A program made the position numbers and the translations under genes. Under the pieces are notes generated by a model, which did no database searches, had not been told where the DNA came from, and saw only the letters and a program-made list of their open reading frames with translations. This document shows positions 24,242-32,453 of a stretch of 49,310 bases of DNA, piece after piece (the stretch's first letter is position 1; each line of letters opens with the position of its first letter). The stretch spans positions 1 through 49,310 of the forward strand of contig CAZGTQ010000412.1 of assembly GCA_964528575.1 (NCBI GenBank), read 5' to 3'. This DNA is from CAZGTQ01 sp964528575 (GTDB lineage Bacteria; Planctomycetota; UBA1135; GCA-002686595).

Positions 24242-25534
24242 ATGAAAGCCCGATACGTGATCGTAGGCGGTGGCGTCATGGGGACGTCGATCGCCCTGCA
24301 CCTGGCGAAGCACTGCGACCCGCTGCGCGCGCCAGTCGTGCTGTTCGAGCGGCACGAGCTCGGCTCCGGCTCGTCCGGCCGCTCCGGCGCGATCCTGCGG
24401 CAGATGTATGCCCAGCGCGACGTCGCGGCGATGGCGCGCGACTCGCTGCGCGAGTACGGCTCGTTCGAGACGCGCAACGGGCGTTCGATCGGGTTCCGGC
24501 GCACGGGCGTGCTCACGCTCGCCGGCCCCGACAGCGCGGACTGGGCCGAGCGGCTCGCCGAGAACGTGGCGATGATGCGCGACATCGGGATCGACGCGAA
24601 GATGGTCGACACGGCGGGGATCCGCGAGCTCGTGCCGGGCATCGCGGTCGTCGAGGGGACGATCGGAGCGTGGGAGCGCGGCGGCGGCGTGGTCGACCCG
24701 CAGATGACGGTCGACGCGTTCGCCGCTCTCGCGCGCACGTACGGCGTCGTCACCCGGCTCGCCACGGCGGTCGAGCGGCTCGTCGTCGAGGGCGGCCGCG
24801 TCACCGGCGTCGAGACGAGCGAGGGCGTGTGCACGGCCGACGCCGTGATCGTCGCGGGGGGCGCGTGGACGCGGGGCTTGCTCGCGGCCGCCGGCGTCGA
24901 CCTGCCGCTGACCATCGTGCGCCCGGAGAACCACTTCCTCGCGATGCCCGGCGGCGAGGAGGACGTGAACGAGCCCGAGGGCGGCGGCGTCGACCTCGAG
25001 GATCCGCTCGAGCGGCTCGACGAGCAGCTCCGCGGGATCGATCTCTCGTCGGAGACGACGGCGCACCCCGTGCTGATCGACCTCGAGTACGGCTTCTACT
25101 CGCGCTGCGAGCCGCGCCGCGCGCGCACGCGCATCGGCTTCGTCCACCACGACGGCGCCGCGCTGCTCGAGGACCCCGACGCGCTCGACGAGGAGGTGAG
25201 CAGCGCGGCGAAGAAGGAGCTCTCGACCGGGCTGCGGCGGCGCCTGCCGGTGTACCGCGAGCTGCCCGACGCCGGCTCCCAGGCGGCGTGGTACACGCTC
25301 TCGCCCGACCACCAGGCCGCGATCGGCCCGCTCGCGGAGCTCCCCGGCGCCTTCGTCGTCGCGGGCTTCTCGGGCCACGGGTTCAAGCTCGCGCCGTCGG
25401 TCGGCCTGGGCGTCGCGCAGATGGTCGTCGGCCAGCCCGTCAGCGCGTTCGAGCCCGCGTTCTTCGCGCCCGACCGGTTCGCCGCGGGCGCGGTCGCCGG
25501 CGCCGACCGGCCCGCGCGCGCGTTCGGGCTCTGA
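24242..25534 (+). CDS. FAD-dependent D-amino-acid-oxidase-fold oxidoreductase
   Basis: The 430-residue protein starts YVIVGGGVMGTSIALHLAK with the FAD Gly motif at residues 9-14. Next come SSGRSGAILRQMY (flavin contact) and a C-terminal FVVAGFSGHGFKLAPSVG element. This is the DAO superfamily, which includes sarcosine oxidase, glycine oxidase and proline dehydrogenase beta subunits. An acidic insertion follows residue ~235 (GGEEDVNEPEGGGVDLEDPL and onward) and is not typical of small family members. The ATG at 24242 is fixed by a GGAGCGTG leader. It is unaccompanied by partner subunit genes, which favours a soluble oxidase or dehydrogenase. The substrate is unknown. Confidence 0.85.
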   Translation: MKARYVIVGGGVMGTSIALHLAKHCDPLRAPVVLFERHELGSGSSGRSGAILRQMYAQRDVAAMARDSLREYGSFETRNGRSIGFRRTGVLTLAGPDSADWAERLAENVAMMRDIGIDAKMVDTAGIRELVPGIAVVEGTIGAWERGGGVVDPQMTVDAFAALARTYGVVTRLATAVERLVVEGGRVTGVETSEGVCTADAVIVAGGAWTRGLLAAAGVDLPLTIVRPENHFLAMPGGEEDVNEPEGGGVDLEDPLERLDEQLRGIDLSSETTAHPVLIDLEYGFYSRCEPRRARTRIGFVHHDGAALLEDPDALDEEVSSAAKKELSTGLRRRLPVYRELPDAGSQAAWYTLSPDHQAAIGPLAELPGAFVVAGFSGHGFKLAPSVGLGVAQMVVGQPVSAFEPAFFAPDRFAAGAVAGADRPARAFGL

Positions 25535-25545
25535 GAGACCCTGCG

Positions 25546-26280
25546 ATGGGCGGCACCACGAACGGGATCCGCTTCCGAACCACGCAGTGGGGAGTGGTGC
25601 GCGCCGCCGGGAGTCGCGATGTGCCCGAGGCGCGCGACGCGCTCGAGGAGCTGTGCGCGTCCTACTGGTACCCGCTCTACGCCTTCGTCCGCCGCCAGGG
25701 CCACCGTTCGGAGGACGCGCGGGACCTGACGCAGGGCTTCTTCGCGCGCTTCCTCGCCGGCGACCCGCTCGTGGGCCTCGACCCCGACCAGGGCCGCTTC
25801 CGCGCGTACCTCGTCGCGGCGATGCGCCACTTCCTGTCGAACGAGCGCGAGCGCGAGCAGGCGCTCAAGCGCGGCGGCGGCCGGCCGCTGCTCCCGCTCG
25901 AGCTCGACGACGCCGAGCGCCGCTACTCCGTCGAGCCCGCCGCCCGCACGGCGAGCCCCGAGCGCGAGTTCGAGCGAGCGTGGGCGCTGACGCTCCTGGG
26001 CCGCGTGCTCGAGCACCTGCGCGCGGAGCAGGCCGAGCGCGGCCGGGAGGCGATCTTCGAGCGCTTGGCGGGCTTCCTCGACGGCAGCGGCGCCGACGGC
26101 GACACGTGCGCGGCGGCGGCGGCGGAGCTGGGGCTGTCCGGCGTGGCGGTGCGGGTCGCGCTGCACCGGCTGCGCGCGCGCTTCGGCGAGCTCCTGCGGG
26201 AGGAGGTCGGTCGCACCGTCGGCCGTCCCGACGAGGTCGAGGACGAGCTGCGGTGCCTCGTCGAGGCGCTGGGGGGGTGA
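25546..26280 (+). CDS. ECF-type RNA polymerase sigma factor
   Basis: The 244-residue protein is an extracytoplasmic-function sigma factor. Its N-terminus FRTTQWGVV, region 2 (ELCASYWYPLYAFVRRQGH, then DARDLTQGFFARFL, with FRAYLVAAMRHFLSNERERE) and region 4 helix-turn-helix (AAAAELGLSGVAVRVALHRL) fit the type common in planctomycetes and some acidobacteria. It starts 11 bases after the FAD enzyme stop and lies 100 bases before a Ser/Thr kinase gene. Genomic pairing of such sigma factors with Ser/Thr kinases is established, and phosphorylation by the kinase is the proposed control. No separate anti-sigma factor gene is present. Confidence 0.9.
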   Translation: MGGTTNGIRFRTTQWGVVRAAGSRDVPEARDALEELCASYWYPLYAFVRRQGHRSEDARDLTQGFFARFLAGDPLVGLDPDQGRFRAYLVAAMRHFLSNEREREQALKRGGGRPLLPLELDDAERRYSVEPAARTASPEREFERAWALTLLGRVLEHLRAEQAERGREAIFERLAGFLDGSGADGDTCAAAAAELGLSGVAVRVALHRLRARFGELLREEVGRTVGRPDEVEDELRCLVEALGG

Positions 26281-26380
26281 GCGGGCCGATCCCGGCGACC
26301 GGCCCAAAATCTCGCCGGAGTCGGGTAACACGGGGGCGCGCTTCCGTCTCCCCTGGGTGGAGACCCCGAAGGAGACGACG

Positions 26381-28261
26381 ATGAGCCCCCGCACGTGCCC
26401 CCGCTGCCAGACGACCCTCGCGCACAGCGCCTCGAGCGGGCTGTGCCCGCGGTGCCTCCTGCAGCAGGAGCTCGACCGGCCGGGGCCGGAACGGCGGCCC
26501 GGCGAGCTCGAGGAGGAGCAGCGGCTGCAGGACGAGCTCGAGCGGCTCCTGCCCGGCATCGAGATCAAGGAGTCGCTCGGCCGCGGCGGCATGGGCGTCG
26601 TCTTCAAGGCGCGGCAGAAGAAGCTCGATCGCCTGGTCGCGCTCAAGGTGCTGCCGCCCCAGTTGTGCGAGGACCCCACGTTCCTCGAGCGCTTCGAGCG
26701 CGAGGCGCGTGCGCTCGCGCGGCTCAAGCACCCGAACATCGTGATGGTGTACGACTTCGGGCAGGCGGGCTCGCTCTGCTATCTGTTGATGGAGTACGTC
26801 GAGGGCGTGAACCTGCGCCAGCTCGCCGACCGCAAGAGCTTGCCGCCGCAGGACGCGCTCGCGATCGTCCCGCAGATCTGCGACGCGCTGCAGTACGCGC
26901 ACGACCAGGGCGTCGTGCACCGCGACATCAAGCCCGAGAACATCCTGATGGACCTGTCGGGCCAGGTGAAGATCGCCGACTTCGGTCTGGCGAAGCTCTC
27001 GGGCGCAGGGGGCAAGTCGGGCTCGGTGTTCCTGACCGGCAGCCAGCAGGTCATGGGCACGTACCACTACATGGCGCCCGAGCAGATCGAGACGCCGCTC
27101 GACGTCGATCACCGCGCGGACATCTACTCGCTCGGCGTCGTGTTCTACGAGCTGCTCACGGGCTCGCTGCCGCAGGGCCGGTTCGATCCGCCGTCGAAGA
27201 CCGCGGGCGTCGACCACCGGCTCGACGAGGTCGTGCTGCGCAGCCTCGAGCAGAAGCGCGAGCAGCGCTACCAGCGCGCGAGCGAGGTGCGCACGGATCT
27301 CGACACGATCCGCAACGGCGCGCCCCTCGCGCCGGCGCCGCTCGCGGCCGCCATGGCGGCGGGCGTCGGAGTCGGCGTCGCGCCGACGCTCGTCGGTGGC
27401 GCGAGCGCTCCGGCGGCTGCGGCGGCGGCCGCGGCTGCGGCCGTTTCGCACGGCGGCGCGACGCCGCGCCCGACGCAGCCGCGGGGCCCCGGCTTCGAGT
27501 GCCGCTTCTGCGGCGGCACGGAGGTCGGGCGGAGCGAGAAGACGCTCGGCACGGTCGGCTGGGTGATCTTCGCCGTGTTGATCGTCACGGTGCCGTTCCT
27601 GTGCTGGATCCCGTGGGTGATCGACGGGTTGAAAGTCGTCAAGGTCCGCTGCCGCACGTGCGGGTTGTCGGAGACGTTCGACATGTCGCCCGAAGGGCGC
27701 CGCGGGCAGGCGGCGGCGGCGATCGCGGAGCAGCAGGAGGCTGCGGCGAAGCGCGAGCGCAAGTCGCAGGCGAGGACGCGCGAGCGCCGGCGCGGCCGCG
27801 GCGGCATGCCGCAGGGCTTGTTGCGGCGCATCCGGTGGACGGCTTTCGCGCTCTGTCTGGCCGGCGTGGCGACGCTCGTGCTGCCCTGGGCCTGGGCGCA
27901 GATGCCGATGCCCGCGGGCGAGGGGAGCCTGCGTTACACCGTCAACGGCTACGAGAACCGCTTCGGCATCGCCGTCGGCGCGATCCACATGTTCGGCGCG
28001 ATCGTGCTCCTGCTCACGAGCGGCGTGCGCGTCCGCATGTTCGACGGATGCCTCACGTTCCTCGTCGGCGGAGGCAGCGCGACCGTCGCGCTCGTCGGCA
28101 TCGCGGAGTACGGCCACGAGGAGGCCGGCATCGTGCTCGCGTTGATCGTCTCGCTCCTGATCCTCCTCGCCGGCGTGGGCCAGCTCTTCCCGGTCCAGCG
28201 CGACCCGGACGAGGACGAGCACGGCGACGGAGAGCGAGCGACCCGCTACGCGGAGGCATGA
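26381..28261 (+). CDS. Ser/Thr protein kinase with N-terminal zinc ribbon and LITAF-like membrane domain
   Basis: The 626-residue protein starts at an ATG behind GAAGGAGACGACG. Residues 6-25 form a CPRC...CPRC ribbon. The kinase domain spans ~60-320 with the glycine loop GRGGMG (67-72), Lys89 in VALK, HRD (180-182), DFG (200-202) and APE (232-234), so it should be active. After an Ala-rich linker, CRFC (Cys374, 377) and CRTC (Cys424, 427) flank a hydrophobic segment ending LCWIPWVIDGLKVV. This matches the LITAF-type zinc ribbon, in which a membrane-inserting helix separates the two Cys pairs. A further ~4 transmembrane helices close the protein. It is probably the sensor kinase for the upstream sigma factor. 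Confidence 0.9.
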   Translation: MSPRTCPRCQTTLAHSASSGLCPRCLLQQELDRPGPERRPGELEEEQRLQDELERLLPGIEIKESLGRGGMGVVFKARQKKLDRLVALKVLPPQLCEDPTFLERFEREARALARLKHPNIVMVYDFGQAGSLCYLLMEYVEGVNLRQLADRKSLPPQDALAIVPQICDALQYAHDQGVVHRDIKPENILMDLSGQVKIADFGLAKLSGAGGKSGSVFLTGSQQVMGTYHYMAPEQIETPLDVDHRADIYSLGVVFYELLTGSLPQGRFDPPSKTAGVDHRLDEVVLRSLEQKREQRYQRASEVRTDLDTIRNGAPLAPAPLAAAMAAGVGVGVAPTLVGGASAPAAAAAAAAAAVSHGGATPRPTQPRGPGFECRFCGGTEVGRSEKTLGTVGWVIFAVLIVTVPFLCWIPWVIDGLKVVKVRCRTCGLSETFDMSPEGRRGQAAAAIAEQQEAAAKRERKSQARTRERRRGRGGMPQGLLRRIRWTAFALCLAGVATLVLPWAWAQMPMPAGEGSLRYTVNGYENRFGIAVGAIHMFGAIVLLLTSGVRVRMFDGCLTFLVGGGSATVALVGIAEYGHEEAGIVLALIVSLLILLAGVGQLFPVQRDPDEDEHGDGERATRYAEA

Positions 28262-28800
28262 ACGGACGCGGCGCGCAGCTCCGACCGACGAGGCCGGCGA
28301 GCGCCGCTCTGCTCCTCGCGGCCGCGCTCCTCTCTTGCGGCGCGCGCGAGGAGCACCATGCCGCGGCGCCAGAGCCGAGCGGTCACGGCGTCAGCTTCTT
28401 CGAGTCGGAAAATCTCGTCGTCGAAGAGAGCTGGCTCGCTGTGGGCTCTTGGCTCTACCGCGGCGCCGACGTCTGGGTGAGGTCAGCCTCGCTCGAGAAC
28501 GCGAGCGTGTCCGTCGTCGTGGAGCCCTGCGGCCAGGGTCACGTCGTGTACTCCGTGGCTTTCGTGTTCGAGAGGAACGGTGCGTTCGTCGGCGTGAAAG
28601 ACGTCGAGCTGAGGCGGTGGACGCCCGGCGGCGTCTCGACCGTGCCCAGGTCGGAGCTGACCGGGAGCGTGCGGGGCCGGATCACGTACCAGGGCGCCGA
28701 CCACCTCCTGCACTGCGAGTTCTACGTGTTCGGCGCGGACGAGCACGGCGAGCCGATGTGCGCGTCCGGGGCGTTCAGCACGCTCCTCCCTCCGCCGTGA
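28258..28800 (+). CDS. Lipoprotein of unknown function
   Basis: The 180-residue protein overlaps the kinase stop (ATGA at 28258-28261) and has a lipoprotein signal ending AALLSC (Cys27). The mature part has beta-rich sequence with regular aromatic spacing (SFFESENLVVEESWLAVG, HVVYSVAFVFERNGAFVG, HCEFYVFG). It contains no known domain I recognise. Coupled expression with the kinase suggests it could be its envelope-side partner or output. The idea that it senses an external signal is an inference from position alone. Confidence 0.8.
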   Translation: MNGRGAQLRPTRPASAALLLAAALLSCGAREEHHAAAPEPSGHGVSFFESENLVVEESWLAVGSWLYRGADVWVRSASLENASVSVVVEPCGQGHVVYSVAFVFERNGAFVGVKDVELRRWTPGGVSTVPRSELTGSVRGRITYQGADHLLHCEFYVFGADEHGEPMCASGAFSTLLPPP

Positions 28801-28856
28801 CCGGCGATCCGCGCGCGGCGTGACTCGAGTCGCGGAGCCGAGTAGACGAACGAGCG

Positions 28857-29597
28857 ATGAAGGCGCACCGGATATCCCTTGTCGTGTGCCAGGCGCTCTG
28901 CCTGGTGTCCCTCGTCGCCGGCGCCGCGCTCGGGCGGTTCCTCGCGAGCGTCCAGCGCCCGCAGCTCCCGCCGCCGCAGCGCCTGCTGCTGAGCGCGGCG
29001 GTCGCGGACGAGGGCGGCCCCCCGGCGCGCTACCGGCGTGCGGACTGGGCGTCGGACGTCGACCTGACGCCGTTCGTCGGGGATCCGAGCGCGTGGATCG
29101 TGCGGCGGTACTGCTTCGAGGGGCCACCGTTCCCCGGGAGGTGTGCGCTCGAGCTCGGCGACTTCCGCGGCGAGCTCCATCCGTTGTTGTTCGCTCTGCT
29201 CGACGACCTCGCCGGACGCTGCGTGCTGCTCTGCTTCCAGGTCCCGGAGCCGAACGCGGCGTCCTCCGAGGTCATGCTCCTCGTCCAGGACGACGGCGCG
29301 CCGAGCCTCGTCGCGCATGCGCGCATCCCGTCCGTGCACTTGCCCGAACGGCCGCAGTCGCTGCGGGACGAGACCGTCGTGATGCCGAACCGCGTTCCGT
29401 TCTGGCTCGAGCACGAGCACGGCCAGGTCATCGACAGCTGGTTCTTCGGCGACGGTCCATTCCTGGGGCTGCACCAGATCGCGCCGTCGTCGTCGCCCGA
29501 CGATTGGCCGGTGGAGGATCGCGAGACCGTGGCGGAGCAGATCGAGCGAGGCTGGCCCGACCCGCTCTGGTACGTGCGCTTGCTGCCGCGGCCTTGA
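28857..29597 (+). CDS. Membrane-anchored protein of unknown function
   Basis: The 246-residue protein has an N-terminal hydrophobic helix (VVCQALCLVSLVAGAALG) and a mature domain of mixed alpha/beta character with several charged and aromatic motifs (DWASDVDLTPFVGDP, WIVRRYCFEGPPFPG, HLPERPQSLRDETVVMPN, DSWFFGDGPFLGLHQI). It starts 56 bases after the lipoprotein gene and ends just before the convergent flagellar operon. No family is recognised, and it could be part of the kinase locus or a separate gene. The region from 29598 to 29697 holds no gene and no clear intrinsic terminator. Confidence 0.75.
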   Translation: MKAHRISLVVCQALCLVSLVAGAALGRFLASVQRPQLPPPQRLLLSAAVADEGGPPARYRRADWASDVDLTPFVGDPSAWIVRRYCFEGPPFPGRCALELGDFRGELHPLLFALLDDLAGRCVLLCFQVPEPNAASSEVMLLVQDDGAPSLVAHARIPSVHLPERPQSLRDETVVMPNRVPFWLEHEHGQVIDSWFFGDGPFLGLHQIAPSSSPDDWPVEDRETVAEQIERGWPDPLWYVRLLPRP

Positions 29598-29697
29598 AAG
29601 CGCGACGCCGATGCGTCCGTCAGTCTCGAGCGCGCAGGCGGCGAGCTCGCTCGGAGCAATCGTGGCGCATCTCCCGTGGGGCCAGGGCGCGGCCGCG

Positions 29698-30033
29698 CTA
29701 CTTCAGCGCTTCGACGCTCGTGATGCGCACGCCGTAGCTGTCGCCGACGGTGACGATCTCGCCCTGGGCGACGACCTTGCCGTTGACGAGGATGTCCGCC
29801 GGCTCGTGGGCGCCGCGGTCGAGGTCGACGAGCGAGCCCGGGCGCACCGCGATCAGGTCGGCGAGCGACATGCGCGTGCGGCCGACCTCGACCGTCACGG
29901 TGACCGTGACGTCGAGCAGCTTGTCGATGCCCATCGCGCCGCCGGTGCCCGCGAGCTCGTCGAGCTCGCGGACCTGCGCAGCCACGCTCTCGGTCGCCCG
30001 GTCGATCGCCTGCTCCACGTTCTCTTCGCTCAT
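29698..30033 (-). CDS. fliN: Flagellar motor switch protein FliN
   Basis: The 111-residue protein has a variable helical N-terminus and a C-terminal SpoA domain: LLDVTVTVTVEVGRTRMSLA, then VRPGSLVDLDRGAHEPADIL and VNGKVVAQGEIVTVGDSYGV. This is the C-ring subunit that binds FliM and FliH. Its start overlaps the fliM stop (ATGA at 30030-30033). It is the last gene of the flagellar run. No additional flagellar gene follows on this strand. Confidence 0.95.
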   Translation of the reverse strand: MSEENVEQAIDRATESVAAQVRELDELAGTGGAMGIDKLLDVTVTVTVEVGRTRMSLADLIAVRPGSLVDLDRGAHEPADILVNGKVVAQGEIVTVGDSYGVRITSVEALK

Positions 30034-30953
30034 CGTTCTTCCTCTTCGTCCTCCGGCGCCGGGCGCACCGACGCGATGCGCACGACGCGGCGACCCTTGC
30101 GCGCGCCGAGCTCGGCCGTCGCCACGGCGCGGCCGTCGACGCACAACTCGATCGGCGCGCCCGCCGGCGCCTCGAGCGGGATCACGTCGCCCGGATCGAG
30201 CGCGAGCAAGTCCGCTAGCCGCACCTCGACCGCGCCCAGGCTCGCGCTGACGACGACGTCGACCGCGCACAAGTGCTCGGGGAGCGCGGAGGCCGCCTCG
30301 CAGCTCGCGCCCGTCAGCCCCGGCGCACGGCTGACGCCCGGCATCCAGATCTCGAACGCGCTCGCGCCCTCCGGCCGCTCGTAGCCGATCTCGATCCTCA
30401 GCCGGTGCGCGTCGCCGCCGCGCGCGCCGTCGCGCCAAGAGCCGATGTCCGCCGGCTCGCCGATCGACGCGAACCGCTCGCAGCGCACGCCGAGCGCGTC
30501 CGCGACCGGGCGCACCACGCCGCCCAGCAGCTCGCACAGCATGCGCCGCTCCGTGCGCGACAGGCGCCGCTCGCTCGCGGAACCCGACGACGAGCCGAGC
30601 ACGCGCTCGATGCACGTGACCGCCGTCGGCACGTCCCAGCGCACCCAGCCCGGCTGGCCGTCGACCTCGAACCGCGCCATCGCGAGCGGCGCGCGCGCCT
30701 GGGCCAACAGGCCCTCCGCCGACGTCTCGCTCGCGTCGACGAGCGCGAGCGGGTGCGACGCGCGCAACGTCGCCGTGAGATGCTTGTCGACGCCCGCGAG
30801 CGCGCGCGACACGAGCCGGCGCACCGTCGCGATGCCCTCCTGGTCGAGACGACGCGGCTGCCGGAAGTCGCGCTGCGCGACTTCCTTGCGGCGGCGGTCC
30901 TCGCCGACCATCGCGAGGATGGCTTCGACCTCTTCGGGCTGGACGTCGGTCAC
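30030..30953 (-). CDS. fliM: Flagellar motor switch protein FliM
   Basis: The 307-residue protein starts at GTG 30953, ten bases downstream of the fliL stop. It contains the FliM middle domain (RRLVSRALAGVDKHLTATL, RRMLCELLGGVVRPVADALG) and a C-terminal SpoA-like domain (VDVVVSASLGAVEVRLADLL). The usual N-terminal CheY-binding motif (LSQDEID-like) is changed to VQPEEVEAILAMVGE, so CheY binding may differ. It forms the bulk of the C-ring that controls rotation direction. It is shorter in the N-terminal region than E. coli FliM. Confidence 0.92.
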   Translation of the reverse strand: MTDVQPEEVEAILAMVGEDRRRKEVAQRDFRQPRRLDQEGIATVRRLVSRALAGVDKHLTATLRASHPLALVDASETSAEGLLAQARAPLAMARFEVDGQPGWVRWDVPTAVTCIERVLGSSSGSASERRLSRTERRMLCELLGGVVRPVADALGVRCERFASIGEPADIGSWRDGARGGDAHRLRIEIGYERPEGASAFEIWMPGVSRAPGLTGASCEAASALPEHLCAVDVVVSASLGAVEVRLADLLALDPGDVIPLEAPAGAPIELCVDGRAVATAELGARKGRRVVRIASVRPAPEDEEEER

Positions 30954-30963
30954 GGCGGGGGGG

Positions 30964-31746
30964 CTACTGGACGAGGAAGCTCTTCTTCAGGATGCGCCGC
31001 ACGCGGCCGTGCGAGCCGATCTCGATCTCGCCGACGTACTCGGGCTCGAGCCGCGTGACGTCGAGCCACACGACGGCGCCATCCTCGTTCGGCACCTCGA
31101 GGTCGATCTCGTCGCCCTCGAACGTGACGATCGGACCCTCGTCGAGCCGCAACTGCTTCTGCACGGCATCGATGCGCAGGACGTGCTCGTCGTGCGCGCC
31201 GCGCAGCGTCGATTCGAAGATCGACTCGCCGCCGCGCAGCCCGGTCTGCGCGTCGCGCCCGGTCGGCGTCGTCGCGTCGCCGACGTGCACGGGGAACAGG
31301 AGCGGGTCGACCGCCTCGCGGATCTCCTCGAGGAACACGAGGCTCAGCGCGGGGTCGAGCACTTCGCTCGCGCGCTTGGTCGACGCGACGCCGAGCAGCG
31401 CGTCCTCGAGCAGCGCGTTGAAGTGCGAGTCCTCGATGCGCTTGGCGAGGTACGTCTCGTCGTACGCCATGAACTCGGCGACGAGCTCCATGACGAGGAA
31501 GCGCTTGTGGCCGTCGCCGTTCAGGTTGACCTGGAGCGCCTGGGCGGAGAGCGGCGCGACGAACGGCCCCCCGAAGTGACGGTCCTCTCGTTCGCCCGGC
31601 ACCGCCATCACGGCGGTCAGATACGCGGTGGCGACGACCGAGAGGAAGCCGCCGCCGAGGATCAAGAGGCGCTTCTTGCGCGACGGCGCCTGCTCCTGGC
31701 CCTCGAGCTCGTCCTGCTCGTCGTCGTTGTTCTGTTCGTCGGCCAT
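30964..31746 (-). CDS. fliL: FliL-like basal-body protein
   Basis: The 260-residue protein has an acidic cytoplasmic N-terminus, one transmembrane helix (KKRLLILGGGFLSVVATAYLTAV) and a FliL-like periplasmic domain (FVAPLSAQALQVNLNGDGHK, YLAKRIEDSHFNALLEDALL). FliL supports the stator and torque. The C-terminus has an unusual extension of ~90 residues (VTFEGDEIDLEVPNEDGA and beyond) that is absent from typical FliL. It lies between motB2 and fliM with tight spacing. The identity rests on position, topology and the FliL-like core. Confidence 0.82.
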   Translation of the reverse strand: MADEQNNDDEQDELEGQEQAPSRKKRLLILGGGFLSVVATAYLTAVMAVPGEREDRHFGGPFVAPLSAQALQVNLNGDGHKRFLVMELVAEFMAYDETYLAKRIEDSHFNALLEDALLGVASTKRASEVLDPALSLVFLEEIREAVDPLLFPVHVGDATTPTGRDAQTGLRGGESIFESTLRGAHDEHVLRIDAVQKQLRLDEGPIVTFEGDEIDLEVPNEDGAVVWLDVTRLEPEYVGEIEIGSHGRVRRILKKSFLVQ

Positions 31747-31754
31747 GGCCTCTC

Positions 31755-32453
31755 CTAGCGGTCGTCCTCCCGAGCGGTGCTCGGCGTGATCAAGCGGGCA
31801 TCGACGCTGCGCGTCTGGACGTCGGGCTTGTGCGATTCGCGCACCCACGCGCGCGCTTCGACGCGCTGCGGCTTGAACCCGTGCACCTCGATCAAGTACG
31901 AGCGCACGGCGGCGGCGCGCGCGTACGCCAGCCAGTGCGGATCGGCGAGCGAGCCGGTTCCGCGGTCCGCGGCGTGGCCGTCGAGCGCGAGGATCTGGTC
32001 GCGCAGCGGCTGCAGCGTCGGCGCGAGCCGGTCGAGGTACGCGCGCGTTTCGTCGGTCAGCGCCGCGGAGCCGGGAGCGAACGTCGCGATCGCCGGTTGC
32101 TGGAGCTCGTCGTGCGGAAGGAGCGCGTCGAGCGCCTCGGCGCGCAGCAGCTCGAGGTCGACGGCGTCGTCGGGATCGGCGCGCCGCTCGGGGTCGTCCT
32201 CGGGCGGCAGGTCGAAGCGCTGGCGGATGCGGTGGGAGATGCGCAGCTTCGCCGAGTCGGACATGAGCCCGAGCAGACCGTGGCTCTCGAGCGCCATGAC
32301 GAACGAGCCGATGCCCTGCGCCGTGAGGCCGACCTTCTGCTCCTCGGCCATCGACACGAGCAGGATGAAGAACGTCAGGATCAGCGTCATCATGTCGCCG
32401 AACGAGACCATCCACGCCGGCGTGCCGCCGCCGCCTTCCGACGAGTCGCTCAT
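31755..32453 (-). CDS. Second MotB-like protein with degenerate OmpA domain
   Basis: The 232-residue protein has the MotB N-terminus: PAWMVSFGDMMTLILTFFIL with Asp20 in the proton-conducting helix, then a periplasmic OmpA-like region. The peptidoglycan-binding motif is damaged: the usual GHTD is GHAADRG and the usual N-R-R-V-E pattern is TRSVDARL. It overlaps the previous motB stop (ATGA at 32450-32453). Together with MotA and MotB it could make a heteromeric stator in which only one MotB anchors to peptidoglycan. An accessory or gating role is equally possible. Confidence 0.85.
   Translation of the reverse strand: MSDSSEGGGGTPAWMVSFGDMMTLILTFFILLVSMAEEQKVGLTAQGIGSFVMALESHGLLGLMSDSAKLRISHRIRQRFDLPPEDDPERRADPDDAVDLELLRAEALDALLPHDELQQPAIATFAPGSAALTDETRAYLDRLAPTLQPLRDQILALDGHAADRGTGSLADPHWLAYARAAAVRSYLIEVHGFKPQRVEARAWVRESHKPDVQTRSVDARLITPSTAREDDR

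Noticed and set aside
27415..27445. Run of GC-rich Ala codons in the kinase gene, considered as a sequence repeat or frameshift.
   Set aside because: The frame stays open through it and domains on both sides remain in register; it is a simple Ala-rich linker.
29687..29698. GCGCGGCCGCGC palindrome just after fliN, considered as a terminator.
   Set aside because: The palindrome has no loop and no T-run, so it cannot form a terminator hairpin; such short palindromes are expected in sequence this rich in G+C.
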